Origin: Spirosoma validum
GTDB lineage: Bacteria; Bacteroidota; Bacteroidia; Cytophagales; Spirosomataceae
Length of the DNA: 64,000 nt
Direction: 5' to 3'
Assembly (NCBI RefSeq): GCF_014699035.1
Contig: NZ_JACXAA010000001.1
Location: 806,001-870,000 of the forward strand
In this document: positions 8,994-17,700 of the stretch, piece after piece
Layout: each line of letters begins with the position of its first letter
Numbering within the stretch: position 1 is the first letter of the stretch
Notes under the pieces: generated by a model
Told to the model about the DNA's origin: nothing
The model's database searches: none
Seen by the model: only the letters and a program-made list of their open reading frames with translations
Made by a program: the position numbers and the translations under genes

Positions 8994-9617
8994 TTACTCT
9001 TCAGGCAAATTGGCAAAAATTTCTTTCAATGGAACCTCAAAACCATCTATACTAATTGGTTCATCAGGAACTGTATACGAGATTTCTATCCAGACATTAG
9101 CTTGTTCAGTATGTCGGCATACAATCACTTCGTGGGCAAATGGGTCTACAAATACAATTTCCTGAACAGTTTCCATCTGCTCGTATTTCCGACGCTTGGT
9201 GCCTAAATCATAATTATAGGTTGATTTCGAAAGCACTTCGATAATTACATACGGATTGATAATGATTGATTGAGATTTATCCTGAAAGACAGGCTTGCCT
9301 TTTATAACCAGAACGTCGCCATTATAATGGCCTTTTCGCCCGTCTTTTCGAATGCCAGCATTACTACCTAGTACGTAGAAAGGTTTCCCCAGATAAAAAC
9401 CCGTGAGCAAATAATTTATCCGGCTTACTAAAAGTTCGTGGATAAAAGCGGCTAAGCCCATTATGATAACCTGTTCATTACAATACTCGACGCGGTATTC
9501 TGTTTCGGGTAAGAAGTCTTCAAATTCTTCCCAAGATGCAGGAATACTGACTACTTCTCCAGCCTCAAGTGTTTCCACCTGCTCCTCACTCAGCCGTATT
9601 TTCTCTAGCGTCTGCAT
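8994..9617 (-). CDS. Uma2 family (DUF820) putative endonuclease
   Basis: The 207-residue protein fits the PD-(D/E)XK-like Uma2/DUF820 family. It has a SWEEFEDFLPETEYRVEYCNEQVIIMG start region, a core G-x-N-A-G-I-R-K-D with YNGDVLVIKG, and PYVIIEVLSKSTYNYD followed by a K-R-x-K-Y segment. The acidic residues in the D-V-L-V and EVLS segments fit the expected active site. These proteins are abundant in cyanobacteria and Cytophagales; the activity is mostly predicted. A second, diverged member lies at 27326-27967 in this window. The 72-residue gene immediately downstream is probably cotranscribed. Confidence 0.85.
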   Translation of the reverse strand: MQTLEKIRLSEEQVETLEAGEVVSIPASWEEFEDFLPETEYRVEYCNEQVIIMGLAAFIHELLVSRINYLLTGFYLGKPFYVLGSNAGIRKDGRKGHYNGDVLVIKGKPVFQDKSQSIIINPYVIIEVLSKSTYNYDLGTKRRKYEQMETVQEIVFVDPFAHEVIVCRHTEQANVWIEISYTVPDEPISIDGFEVPLKEIFANLPEE

Positions 9618-9668
9618 ATACTACATCCGTCTGCTTTTTAGTAAAGATAACAATAACCTGTTATAAGC

Positions 9669-9698
9669 AAAAAGCCCTTCCTGTGAGAAAGAGCCTTA
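9669..9698 (-). terminator. Probable terminator after tatC
   Basis: On the minus strand AAGGCTCTTTC and GGAAGGGCTT can pair with wobble positions around a short loop, and a run of Ts follows. It lies just downstream of the tatC stop. Confidence 0.5.
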
Positions 9699-9714
9699 GT
9701 TTTACTTTGTATCG

Positions 9715-10572
9715 TTATGATTTCATCATCTCCTGATGCGCTTTCAATCGCTGCTTCTCAATACGTCCCGACACGATGATACTGACTTCATAAAGCAGTG
9801 TCAGTGGTAAGGCAACCAGTACCTGGCTATAAATATCGGGCGATGGTGTAATGATACCCGCTACGACCAGAATAACGATCCAAGCGTGTTTTCGATACTC
9901 ACGCATGAACTTTGGCGTCAGCACACCAACTTTCGACAGAACGAAGGCGACCATTGGCATCTGAAAAATGAGCGCACAACCCAGGGAGAGCGTTACCAGT
10001 ATGCCAATATAAGACGTAATGTCGAACTGGTTTTTGATTTCAGGCGTAATCTGAAAGTTAGCCAGGAAGTTGATCGCTAGTGGTGAAACAATAAAATAGC
10101 CAAAAAGCAACCCTGTCAGAAAGAGTAAAGAAACGAAGAACACGGCACCACGAGCAGCCTGTTTTTCCTCCATCCGCAGACCCGGTTTGATGAACCGCCA
10201 AACTTCCCAAAAGGCGTAGGGAAAGGCAAAACACAGTCCAATAATAGCCGATGAAGTCATCGCCATAGTAAACTGGTCTGACACGCCTAGTGATTGCAAT
10301 TCAAAGTTGAGTTTCTTCACACACAAATCTGCATACCCTGTTGTGTCCGCTAGTTTACACATCATTCGATACGTCCAGAAATTGGGATTTTTCGGTCCCA
10401 TAATTACGATTCTGAAAATATCGTCGATGTAGATAAAAGCCAGAATAGCAAATATCAAAATGGACCCAACGGCCCGGATGATGTGCCAGCGGAGTTCTTC
10501 CAGATGGTCCAGAAAGGACATCTCCTTGCCTTCGGACTCGATCTCTTCGTCAGTCAGTTGATCTAATGGCAT
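9715..10572 (-). CDS. tatC: Sec-independent (Tat) translocase subunit TatC
   Basis: The start ATG at 10572 gives 285 residues; the open frame extends further upstream only through repeat sequence. TatC is the six-span core of the twin-arginine translocase and binds twin-arginine signal peptides of folded exported proteins. The conserved N-terminal SFLDHLEELRWHI, the AFPYAFWEVWRFIKPGL segment and the FFVSPLAINFLANF region are typical. Spans are visible at about 30-50, 90-115, 130-150, 185-205, 220-240 and 242-260. tatA is not in this window. The gene lies 89 bp downstream of glyA on the same strand with a repeat hairpin between them. Confidence 0.95.
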   Translation of the reverse strand: MPLDQLTDEEIESEGKEMSFLDHLEELRWHIIRAVGSILIFAILAFIYIDDIFRIVIMGPKNPNFWTYRMMCKLADTTGYADLCVKKLNFELQSLGVSDQFTMAMTSSAIIGLCFAFPYAFWEVWRFIKPGLRMEEKQAARGAVFFVSLLFLTGLLFGYFIVSPLAINFLANFQITPEIKNQFDITSYIGILVTLSLGCALIFQMPMVAFVLSKVGVLTPKFMREYRKHAWIVILVVAGIITPSPDIYSQVLVALPLTLLYEVSIIVSGRIEKQRLKAHQEMMKS

Positions 10573-10575
10573 TGT

Positions 10576-10661
10576 TGTAATTGCGAATGATTGAATGATT
10601 GAATGAGCGAATGAATGAGTAAAACGTTGTGTCAGCCATTCACTCATTCAATCATTCACAA
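10576..10661. repeat. GAATGA-type intergenic palindromic repeat, copy A
   Basis: Short GAATGA/TTGAATGA units on the left (about 10584-10620) are mirrored by CATTCACTCATTCAATCA on the right (about 10635-10657) with GTCAGC just before the right arm. Related elements lie at 25252-25312 and 37999-38091. All three sit between codirectional minus-strand genes. Confidence 0.65.
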
Positions 10662-11954
10662 TTAACTTTTGTAGAGGGGAAATGCTTTCATCCACTCGTT
10701 GATTTCTTCTTTAACGGTCGACAGAATCGCTTCGTTGTCGTGATTCATCAGCACTTTGTCGATATATACGACAATTTGCTCCATGTCCGATTCTTTCAGG
10801 CCGCGTGTTGTCATAGCCGCCGTTCCTACCCGGATACCAGAGGTCACCATGGGCGATTTATCATCGAACGGAACCATATTTTTGTTAATCGTAATATCGG
10901 CTTTAATCAATGTATTCTCAGCCAATTTACCCGTCAACCCTTTCGAACGCAAATCAATTAACATCAGGTGGTTATCCGTACCGCCCGAAATGATCTGATA
11001 CCCTCTGTTCAGTAAAGCAGTTGCCATTGCCTGCGCGTTGGCCTTCACCTGGACCGCGTAATCGTAGAAATCATCGCTTAAGGCTTCTCCGAAACCAATG
11101 GCTTTGGCGGCAATAATGTGCTCCAGTGGGCCACCCTGCGTACCTGGGAAAACACCGGAATCCAGCAACGACGACATCAGGCGCGTTTCACCTTTCTGGG
11201 TTTTAACACCAAACGGATTCTCGAAATCATTCCGCATCATGATGATACCACCGCGCGTACCACGTAGCGTTTTGTGCGTCGTAGTCGTCACAATGTGTGC
11301 ATACTCCAGCGGATCGTTCAATAAGCCTTTAGCAATCAACCCAGCCGGGTGCGATACGTCGGCCAGCAAAATCGCGCCTATTTCATCGGCAATGGCGCGA
11401 AGGCGGGCGTAGTCCCAGTCGCGGCTATAAGCGGAAGCACCGCAGATAAGCATTTTAGGCTTTTCCCGTTTTGCGGTCTCTTCTACTACGTCGTAATTAA
11501 TAACCCCGGTTTCCTGCTCAACGCCGTAGAAGGTCGGACGGAAATATTTACCCGAAATATTCACAGGCGAGCCGTGCGTTAAATGGCCACCGTGTGACAG
11601 ATTAAATCCCAGAATGGTATCGCCTGGTTGCAGACAGGCCAGAAAAACAGCCGTATTGGCTTGTGCACCCGAGTGCGGCTGCACGTTTACCCACGTAGCG
11701 CCGAAAAGTTCTTTAGCCCGGTCAATGGCGATTTGCTCAATCTGGTCTACTACTTCACAACCACCATAGTATCGTTTGCCGGGCAGACCTTCCGCATATT
11801 TATTCGTTAACACACTTCCAGCCGCTTCCATAACGGCAGGCGACACGAAGTTTTCGGAAGCAATCAGTTCGATTCCCGACTCCTGCCGGTGTTGTTCTTT
11901 AGCAATCAAATCAAACACCTGCGTATCGCGGGTGGTAGAGGTGACGGTCGTCAT
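10662..11954 (-). CDS. glyA: Serine hydroxymethyltransferase
   Basis: GlyA interconverts serine and glycine with tetrahydrofolate and supplies one-carbon units; it is a cytosolic PLP enzyme. The 430-residue length is normal. Visible hallmarks are the N-terminal [31 protein letters not shown], the [14 protein letters not shown] segment (the PLP-contacting Asp and His), the PLP-binding lysine in [13 protein letters not shown], and [11 protein letters not shown]. The ATG at 11954 is unambiguous. A TACCTTTG -7 box on the minus strand at 12046-12039 suggests a promoter about 85 bp upstream of the start. Confidence 0.97.
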   Translation of the reverse strand: MTTVTSTTRDTQVFDLIAKEQHRQESGIELIASENFVSPAVMEAAGSVLTNKYAEGLPGKRYYGGCEVVDQIEQIAIDRAKELFGATWVNVQPHSGAQANTAVFLACLQPGDTILGFNLSHGGHLTHGSPVNISGKYFRPTFYGVEQETGVINYDVVEETAKREKPKMLICGASAYSRDWDYARLRAIADEIGAILLADVSHPAGLIAKGLLNDPLEYAHIVTTTTHKTLRGTRGGIIMMRNDFENPFGVKTQKGETRLMSSLLDSGVFPGTQGGPLEHIIAAKAIGFGEALSDDFYDYAVQVKANAQAMATALLNRGYQIISGGTDNHLMLIDLRSKGLTGKLAENTLIKADITINKNMVPFDDKSPMVTSGIRVGTAAMTTRGLKESDMEQIVVYIDKVLMNHDNEAILSTVKEEINEWMKAFPLYKS

Positions 11955-12252
11955 CAGAATGAGCGTTTTATTTAGTTAATAGCCAGCCGATTACTGAACA
12001 GCCAGGCAAATAAACTGGCCAACAGCCAGACAGCTACACAAAGGTACGTAAGATGAAGAAGATTTTGTGGACCAAACAGACAAAACTGCTCTATATCTAT
12101 AAAAGCCATACGAAGGGTTGTGGATTGTACAGATATCGTTCAGGCAGTGGTGATGTATACTTGTGATTCGCAATTGTTTATACGGTAAATAAGATTCATT
12201 TCTGTCTTATGAACTAAACTTTCATTCGTTTTAAAAAGAGCCACTTCTTGCT
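11955..12252. promoter_or_regulatory. Divergent glyA / PhyH promoter region
   Basis: This 298-bp gap separates glyA from the plus-strand dioxygenase gene. CAAAGGTA at 12039-12046 reads as TACCTTTG on the minus strand, a fit to the Bacteroidetes -7 consensus TAnnTTTG for glyA. No well-spaced -33 element was found for it. No clear promoter could be picked for the plus-strand gene. A 60-codon minus-strand frame at 11991-12173 looks non-coding. Confidence 0.45.
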
Positions 12253-13086
12253 ATGGAAGCCCTAGCCGATAAAGCCCTCCTGCTGAGTCAACTTGACGAA
12301 CCGTATACGCTTAATCCGGAAGCGATTGCATTCTATCGACAGAATGGTTACGTTAAGCTCAAACACGTGTTGACTCCGGCCGTTCTAAGTTATTACGGCG
12401 ACATCATTACCGATCTGGTCTTTAAGCTTAATACGCTCGTTAAACCTATGGAGGACCGTACGACCTATGAGCGGGCTTTTCTGCAGATTATGAACCTCTG
12501 GCGGGAAGACGATCAAGCCAGAGAATTCGTTTTCTCGAAACGACTAGCCAAAATCGCTGCTGATCTGATGGGGGTTGAGGGCGTACGAATTTATCACGAT
12601 CAGGCACTTTATAAAGAACCGTCGGGTGGTATTACCCCCTGGCATGCCGACCAGTTTTATTGGCCATTGGCATCTCCCCATGCCGTGACCGTCTGGATTC
12701 CATTACAGGATATACCGATGGAAATGGGGCCACTGGCTTTTGCCGAAGGTAGTCAGCACGTTGAAATTGGGCGGAATATCGAAATTAGCGATGAGAGTGA
12801 AAAAACATTGGAGGTTACTTTACGAAAGCGGAATTTCAAGGTTCATGATACCCCCTTCGAACTTGGCGAAGTGAGCTACCACGCCGGCTGGACGTTCCAT
12901 CGTGCTGGCCCGAACACCTCAGATCGTCCGCGGAAGGTGATGACGATGATCTACATGGATAAAGACCAGATTATAACACAACCACGTAATAAATTCCAAA
13001 CGGCCGATCATGTCACATGGCTCAGTAGTGTTCCTGTGGGCAGCAAACCGCAGGATGAGATGAATCCGATATTGTTTAGTTATTAG
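12253..13086 (+). CDS. Phytanoyl-CoA dioxygenase (PhyH) family protein
   Basis: The 277-residue protein belongs to the Fe(II)/2-oxoglutarate-dependent PhyH family. The N-terminal YRQNGYVKLKHVLTPAVL is the usual family start. The iron ligands are visible as H-x-D in WHADQFYWPL and the distal His in TFHRAGPNTSDRPRKVM, whose Arg should bind 2-oxoglutarate. Substrate cannot be told from sequence; bacterial members hydroxylate varied small molecules. The gene is monocistronic or cotranscribed with the DsbD-like gene; a strong hairpin begins 16 bp after its stop. It is not closely related to the second PhyH protein at 46602. Confidence 0.88.
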   Translation: MEALADKALLLSQLDEPYTLNPEAIAFYRQNGYVKLKHVLTPAVLSYYGDIITDLVFKLNTLVKPMEDRTTYERAFLQIMNLWREDDQAREFVFSKRLAKIAADLMGVEGVRIYHDQALYKEPSGGITPWHADQFYWPLASPHAVTVWIPLQDIPMEMGPLAFAEGSQHVEIGRNIEISDESEKTLEVTLRKRNFKVHDTPFELGEVSYHAGWTFHRAGPNTSDRPRKVMTMIYMDKDQIITQPRNKFQTADHVTWLSSVPVGSKPQDEMNPILFSY

Positions 13087-13101
13087 ACAGAAATCGACCA
13101 T

Positions 13102-13158
13102 CAATGGTGGTCAGATGATAGCGGTTCAACATTTACCACGATCATCTGACCACTATTG
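13102..13158 (+). terminator. 18-bp-stem hairpin after the PhyH gene
   Basis: The arms at 13102-13119 and 13141-13158 are complementary except for one position. No U-run follows directly, so this may be a processing or stabilising hairpin and not a classical terminator. Confidence 0.5.
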
Positions 13159-13225
13159 GCTTTTTATGGAAATATTTTTGCGGTATTTCTGTTGTCCTAT
13201 CAAATCAACAGTTACCCAACGCGGT

Positions 13226-15334
13226 ATGAAGTCTATTTTCGCATTCGTTGCCTGGCTTTTTGTGAGTTTAACGGCAACGGCGCAGATTCGTAAAGATCCA
13301 ACTCTCTGGTCAGCCAAAATCGATAAACAACCCGCTAAAGTCGGTGATGTTATCAGCGTACGTATTCAGGTAAGTATTGCCGATGGCTGGCACATGTATT
13401 CCAATGATCTTAACCCTGATATTGGTCCAGTGCCTACTTCACTTAAATTTCCAAACTCTGATTCCTATAGCCTTGTCGGAAAAGCTGTGCCTGTAGGCGT
13501 CGAAGAAGTTTACGAGGAAGTCTGGGGAGCGAAGGTCCGCCAGTTTTCGAACAAAGCAGTTTTTCTCCAAAAGATTAAAGTTTTAAAACCTAACGCTACG
13601 TTCGCCGGAACGGCGGAATACCAGGTTTGCTCTACAAAAGATGGAGTATGCTTGCCTCCAGCCGAAGCTGAATTCACGACCGACATCAAGGCGACGGCAA
13701 TGGCAACAACCCCGGCTGCTACTACGACAGCGGTTGCGTCCAATCCCAAAATTACATCCGCTGTTACCGAAACCGTTAACGTAGCAGCGACGCCCGAATC
13801 CGTCTCCGCTAACGTAGCAGAAACAAACAAGCAGCCTGAATCTGCTGTTAAAGAGACGATTAACAGGCCAGAAGCGGTCGTAAGCAAAACAGCATCAGAG
13901 TCTGGAGATGGCTCGCTGGGAGGTTTTTTGTTAGCCGCATTTCTGTCAGGTTTGGTGGCCTTATTAACGCCCTGCGTGTTTCCGATCATTCCAGCAACCG
14001 TCAGCTTTTTTACGAATCAGCAGGGTGGCCAATGGAAAGCATTGCTCTATGGGGCTTTCATTATAGGCATCTACGTTCTGGTTGGCACAGTCGTATCGCG
14101 TTTTAATGGTCCGGCTTTTGCCAATTTCGTTAGTACGCACTGGTTGCCGAATATTCTTTTCTTCGCGACTTTCTTCATTTTCGGATTATCGTTTCTGGGA
14201 TTATTTGAGATCGTTCTACCAAATTCTCTTATAAATCAGGCTGATGCTCGTTCGGAAAAGGGAGGGATTGTCGGTATTTTCTTTATGGCGTTTACGCTGG
14301 TTCTGGTCTCATTCTCCTGCACCGGACCCATTGTCGGAAGCCTTCTGGTAGCATCGGCAGGGGGCGAAGTGATCAAACCCATTTTGGGCATGGCAGCCTT
14401 CTCGTCGGCGTTTGCGATTCCTTTCACGCTATTTGCAGCTTTTCCACAATGGCTGAAAAACCTGCCTCGCTCGGGTGGCTGGCTCAATTCAGTGAAGGTT
14501 GTGCTGGGTTTTCTGGAACTGGCACTTGCACTGAAATTTTTAAGCGTAGCCGACCAGGTCTATCACTGGGGCTTGCTCGACCGCGAGGTGTTCTTATCCA
14601 TGTGGATTGTCATATTTGCCCTGATTGGCTTCTACTTTTTAGGAAAACTTCGCCTGCCGCATGATAGCGAAGTCAAATACATCAGTGTGCAGAAGCTGTT
14701 ACTGGCGATTGCTACGTTCTCGTTTGTCGTTTACATGATTCCAGGTTTGTGGGGCGCCCCTCTGAAAGCTCTATCGGGTTATTTACCTCCTGAAACGTCG
14801 CAGGATTTCAATCTGCATGGACAACGGGGATCTAGCAATGGACAAAGTGCCGGACCGCAAATCGCAGAGAATATCAGATACGCTAATCTGTTTCATCTAC
14901 CGCATGGGCTGCAGGGTTTCTTTGATTACAAACAAGCACTGGCCTACGCTAAAAAAGTAAACAAACCTGTCTTTATCGACTTCACCGGCCACGGCTGCGT
15001 TAATTGTCGCGAAATGGAAGCTCGCGTCTGGTCAGATCCGGCGGTAATGGCGCGGCTACAAAATGATTTTGTTTTAGCAGCGCTCTACGTGGACGATAAA
15101 ACCGAACTGCCCGAAGCTGACTGGTATACCTCTACGTATGATCAGAAAGTAAAGAAAACCATTGGTGCACAGAACGCTGACTTGCAGATTACGAAATACA
15201 ACAACAATGCTCAGCCGCATTACTGTCTGGTCAAAAGTGATGGTACGTTGCTGGTATCTCCAAAAAATTACGACCGTGACGTAGCAAACTTCGTAGCGTT
15301 TCTGGATTCGGGGAAGGCAAAGTTTAACCTGTAG
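13226..15334 (+). CDS. DsbD-like thiol:disulfide interchange protein
   Basis: The ATG at 13226 (MKSIFAFVAWLFVSLTATAQ) gives a clean signal peptide and 702 residues; the frame is open upstream but starts less well. DsbD-type proteins pass electrons from cytoplasmic thioredoxin across the inner membrane to periplasmic disulfide reductants. Domain order: an N-terminal DsbD-alpha-like domain (about 25-150, with CSTKDGVCLPP), an Ala/Thr/Val-rich linker (about 155-235), and an eight-span core with the paired cysteines in TPCVFPIIP and SFSCTGP. A C-terminal thioredoxin fold follows with CVNC in FTGHGCVNCREMEAR. All redox cysteines needed are present. A large palindrome overlaps the stop codon, followed by a strong terminator. 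Confidence 0.93.
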   Translation: MKSIFAFVAWLFVSLTATAQIRKDPTLWSAKIDKQPAKVGDVISVRIQVSIADGWHMYSNDLNPDIGPVPTSLKFPNSDSYSLVGKAVPVGVEEVYEEVWGAKVRQFSNKAVFLQKIKVLKPNATFAGTAEYQVCSTKDGVCLPPAEAEFTTDIKATAMATTPAATTTAVASNPKITSAVTETVNVAATPESVSANVAETNKQPESAVKETINRPEAVVSKTASESGDGSLGGFLLAAFLSGLVALLTPCVFPIIPATVSFFTNQQGGQWKALLYGAFIIGIYVLVGTVVSRFNGPAFANFVSTHWLPNILFFATFFIFGLSFLGLFEIVLPNSLINQADARSEKGGIVGIFFMAFTLVLVSFSCTGPIVGSLLVASAGGEVIKPILGMAAFSSAFAIPFTLFAAFPQWLKNLPRSGGWLNSVKVVLGFLELALALKFLSVADQVYHWGLLDREVFLSMWIVIFALIGFYFLGKLRLPHDSEVKYISVQKLLLAIATFSFVVYMIPGLWGAPLKALSGYLPPETSQDFNLHGQRGSSNGQSAGPQIAENIRYANLFHLPHGLQGFFDYKQALAYAKKVNKPVFIDFTGHGCVNCREMEARVWSDPAVMARLQNDFVLAALYVDDKTELPEADWYTSTYDQKVKKTIGAQNADLQITKYNNNAQPHYCLVKSDGTLLVSPKNYDRDVANFVAFLDSGKAKFNL

Positions 15335-15399
15335 CCTGAACGGCCACGTCTGGGTGAAAGAAATGCAGTTTTACCCCCGGACGTGGCCATCCAGGCTAC
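15331..15399. repeat. Large imperfect palindrome overlapping the dsbD-like stop codon
   Basis: GTAGCCTG at 15331 pairs with CAGGCTAC ending at 15399, and GGCCACGTC pairs with GACGTGGCC inside it. The structure begins at the stop codon and directly precedes the terminator at 15402. Confidence 0.6.
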
Positions 15400-15401
15400 A
15401 A

Positions 15402-15440
15402 AACAAAAATCCCCGCCAGAATCTGGCGGGGATTTTTGTT
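15402..15440. terminator. Bidirectional intrinsic terminator
   Basis: Two 19-bp arms (15402-15420 and 15422-15440) are perfect reverse complements, with CCCCGCCAGA/TCTGGCGGGG as the stem and A/T runs on both sides. It serves the convergent dsbD-like and desaturase genes. Confidence 0.9.
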
Positions 15441-15455
15441 GAAGCGCTACGTCCG

Positions 15456-16493
15456 TTAAACTACAGGCTCAGGCCGAACGTTCTGGTTTTGTGCCTGTAC
15501 CAATTCTAAATCTGGTTTCGACTGGTCAGCTACGGTTACGCGACCACGCTCTTTGCGAACAATGCGCGAGAAAAGTGAAATCTCCTGATCGAACAGGAAC
15601 CGGAAGAACAGCCGCACAAACGACGTGTGATATTTTAACGTATCGTAATACTCAGGGGCCGATTTCTTGATTTCCGGTAGTTTATTCCAAGGAATAGACG
15701 GAAAATCGTGGTGTTCATTATGAAAGCCTACATTGAGGTTAGGTACATTTAATCGGCCGTAGTAACTGTAGGTTTCCTGCTGGGGATCGAGTGTCAGGAA
15801 ATGCTCCTGAATCCAGCGCGCACCCAGTGGATGGAACCCAACCGAGAAGAATAGGCACAGACCTAGAAATATCAGCGCTTTCCAACCGAAGAGCGTTACA
15901 ATCAATACGTCGAAGGCAAGTTGAACAACCGTGTTCGTAATGACCCATTTGTCAAACACAGCCAGTTCCTGCATCCTGAGGGTACGAATGCCCTGGAAAA
16001 TCGGAAAAAACAGCAGCCAAAGTGCTTTACCAATCGAGTAATTATTGATAAGGCGGGCCTCATACCAGTCTGGCAAATCAGCATCCAGCTCATGAACACC
16101 CTGAAAGGCGTGGTGCTTGATGTGAAAATTTTTGAACGAGAGCGCCGTAGGAAATACTGTTGGCAGATTGGCAAAAATAGCCGCCCACATATTGGCAGCC
16201 GGTTTGCGGAAAATCAGATTATGAGCCGCTTCGTGGATACAGACGAACAAGGTATGGGCCGGGAAAGCACCAATAAACCAAGCCGCTGCTACGACGACCC
16301 ACCAGGATTGATCACGAACAAGATAAGCCAGGCCAGTCATCATTGTTACGCACCCCAAAATAACCCAAAACGTCGTCGGATTTTTCTGACCGATCAGCTT
16401 CTTAATTTCGGGGTGCGATTTAAGAATCAATCGGGTACGAGTGCGATGAGGTTCAGTAGCGTTTGAACGAACAAAATCGGTGAACTTTGACAT
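15456..16493 (-). CDS. Sphingolipid delta-4 desaturase (DEGS)-like fatty acid desaturase
   Basis: The ATG at 16493 (MSKFTDFVRSN) gives 345 residues; a TTG seven codons upstream is less likely. It is a membrane di-iron desaturase with the three histidine boxes HEAAH, HIKHH and HNEHH. The second box continues as AFQGVHELDADLPDW and the third as DFPSIPWNKLPEIK; both extensions match the eukaryotic dihydroceramide desaturase (DEGS) group as I know it, not the stearoyl-CoA type. An N-terminal segment with HRTRTRLILKSHPEIKKLIG also fits the lipid-desaturase domain of DEGS. The likely reaction is introduction of the delta-4 double bond into a sphingoid base, plausible in a sphingolipid-making Bacteroidetes. 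Substrate is inferred. Confidence 0.85.
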   Translation of the reverse strand: MSKFTDFVRSNATEPHRTRTRLILKSHPEIKKLIGQKNPTTFWVILGCVTMMTGLAYLVRDQSWWVVVAAAWFIGAFPAHTLFVCIHEAAHNLIFRKPAANMWAAIFANLPTVFPTALSFKNFHIKHHAFQGVHELDADLPDWYEARLINNYSIGKALWLLFFPIFQGIRTLRMQELAVFDKWVITNTVVQLAFDVLIVTLFGWKALIFLGLCLFFSVGFHPLGARWIQEHFLTLDPQQETYSYYGRLNVPNLNVGFHNEHHDFPSIPWNKLPEIKKSAPEYYDTLKYHTSFVRLFFRFLFDQEISLFSRIVRKERGRVTVADQSKPDLELVQAQNQNVRPEPVV

Positions 16494-16633
16494 AGATGAG
16501 GTGTCGCTAAACAACGGGGCCGCCCGCGCGGTCTGAAAAAAGTGAACAGTAAAATTAATACAATTTCAACCAGTAACGCTACAACTACATCCGAAAATTC
16601 CCTGATTTTAATCCTATTCTCATCTATAACAAG

Positions 16634-16661
16634 AAAGGCGAAGCTAAGAAGCCTCGCCTTT
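16634..16661. terminator. Hairpin terminator after the outer-membrane barrel gene
   Basis: AAAGGCGA at 16634-16641 pairs with TCGCCTTT at 16654-16661. It lies 64 bp past the stop of the minus-strand gene at 16725. Confidence 0.7.
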
Positions 16662-16724
16662 ACTGATTCAGGTTGATTCAACAAAAAATAGATACTATTA
16701 ACGTAGTGAATGGTGAGATGGAAC

Positions 16725-17417
16725 TTAATAACCTATCGGAAACGAATAGCCCAGCGACACTGCCACACCGCGGTTCCGAACATTAACATTGACAACAGGC
16801 AACTGAATTTGACGGGTGAAGCCCTGTGTATAACGACCCTCGATAAAGAATTTTCCGACACCAGCGTCCATAGACAGCCCTAACCCACCAACCGCCCCAA
16901 TATCCCAGCGGCTCAGCATATCACCATAATTAACGTCGACGTCAATGGGCTGGGTCGTGATCAGTGCGGTGGCACGAGTGCGAATACGACCATCAAGGGC
17001 GTAACTCACAGCTGGGCCCGCAATCAAATACGGCTGCACAGGGCCATCACTCAGGTTAAACTTAGCTAATAATGGAATTTCAATGTTTTGTGATTGATAC
17101 GCTATAGTTGCGCCAAGTGGTAAATTAAACCCACCCAGGTTAATATCGAGGCTTTGTTTTACGGAAACACCTTTCTGAACATAAGATATTTCGGGACGGA
17201 ACGATACGCGATCGCTTAACGGAATATCCAGAAAAATAGCGCCAGTTGGACCAGCCGTTGGATGAAAGCTAGGCGTTAAACTGCCGAGATAATCGGGTTT
17301 AGAAGCAAACCCCCAGTTTGCTCCACCTCGAATACCGAGCTGAACTTGGGCAAAAGAAGTTTGGGCAACAAACAAACCTAAGAAGGCAATGACACCGGCA
17401 AGCACAATTCGTTTCAT
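16725..17417 (-). CDS. Outer-membrane beta-barrel (porin-family) protein
   Basis: The 230-residue protein has a signal peptide (MKRIVLAGVIAFLGLFVAQTSFAQ) and an immediate VQLGIRGGANWGFASK start, typical of the PorT/OmpW-like outer-membrane beta-barrel domain of Bacteroidetes. Alternating strands with aromatic girdles follow (FRPEISYVQKGVSV, IEIPLLAKFNLSD, PYLIAGPAVSYALDGR), ending in RGVAVSLGYSFPIGY, a usual C-terminal strand. It is probably a small outer-membrane barrel with no fixed transport role. It is upstream of, and codirectional with, the desaturase gene, but separated from it by a terminator hairpin. Confidence 0.88.
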   Translation of the reverse strand: MKRIVLAGVIAFLGLFVAQTSFAQVQLGIRGGANWGFASKPDYLGSLTPSFHPTAGPTGAIFLDIPLSDRVSFRPEISYVQKGVSVKQSLDINLGGFNLPLGATIAYQSQNIEIPLLAKFNLSDGPVQPYLIAGPAVSYALDGRIRTRATALITTQPIDVDVNYGDMLSRWDIGAVGGLGLSMDAGVGKFFIEGRYTQGFTRQIQLPVVNVNVRNRGVAVSLGYSFPIGY

Positions 17418-17640
17418 GGTTCTGAAGGGAAAATAGAGTGAAAAAGGGAAACCTGAATCTGTTTGTGTAAAGTGTCGGCAATAGGCTAAACGATTTTGTT
17501 AACGAATACAGTGGTTAGAGAAGTAGCCAGGCAAAAGGATTAATCCCGTCTAAAAAAATTTACGCATTCTGACTAAATCTGCGGATTTAGTCAGTGTTTT
17601 CGGACCAGGCAGGTCTGTCAATCAGCCAGTTGTGTTTTTT

Positions 17641-17672
17641 CTTGAAAACATTGCAGTAGCCTTGTAACTTTA
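17641..17672 (+). promoter_or_regulatory. Candidate promoter of the PlsC-like gene
   Basis: CTTG at 17641-17644 and TAACTTTA at 17665-17672 are separated by 20 bp, a near match to TTTG-N20-TAnnTTTG. The start codon follows 28 bp later. Confidence 0.5.
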
Positions 17673-17700
17673 CTCACTACCTACGATCCTAAATCTGACA

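Noticed and set aside
11991..12173. 60-codon minus-strand frame upstream of glyA
   Set aside because: It covers the glyA promoter region, has a Cys/Ser-rich random composition and no start context.
13510..13989. 159-codon minus-strand frame inside the DsbD-like gene
   Set aside because: It is the mirror of the Ala/Thr/Val-rich linker; low-complexity shadow.
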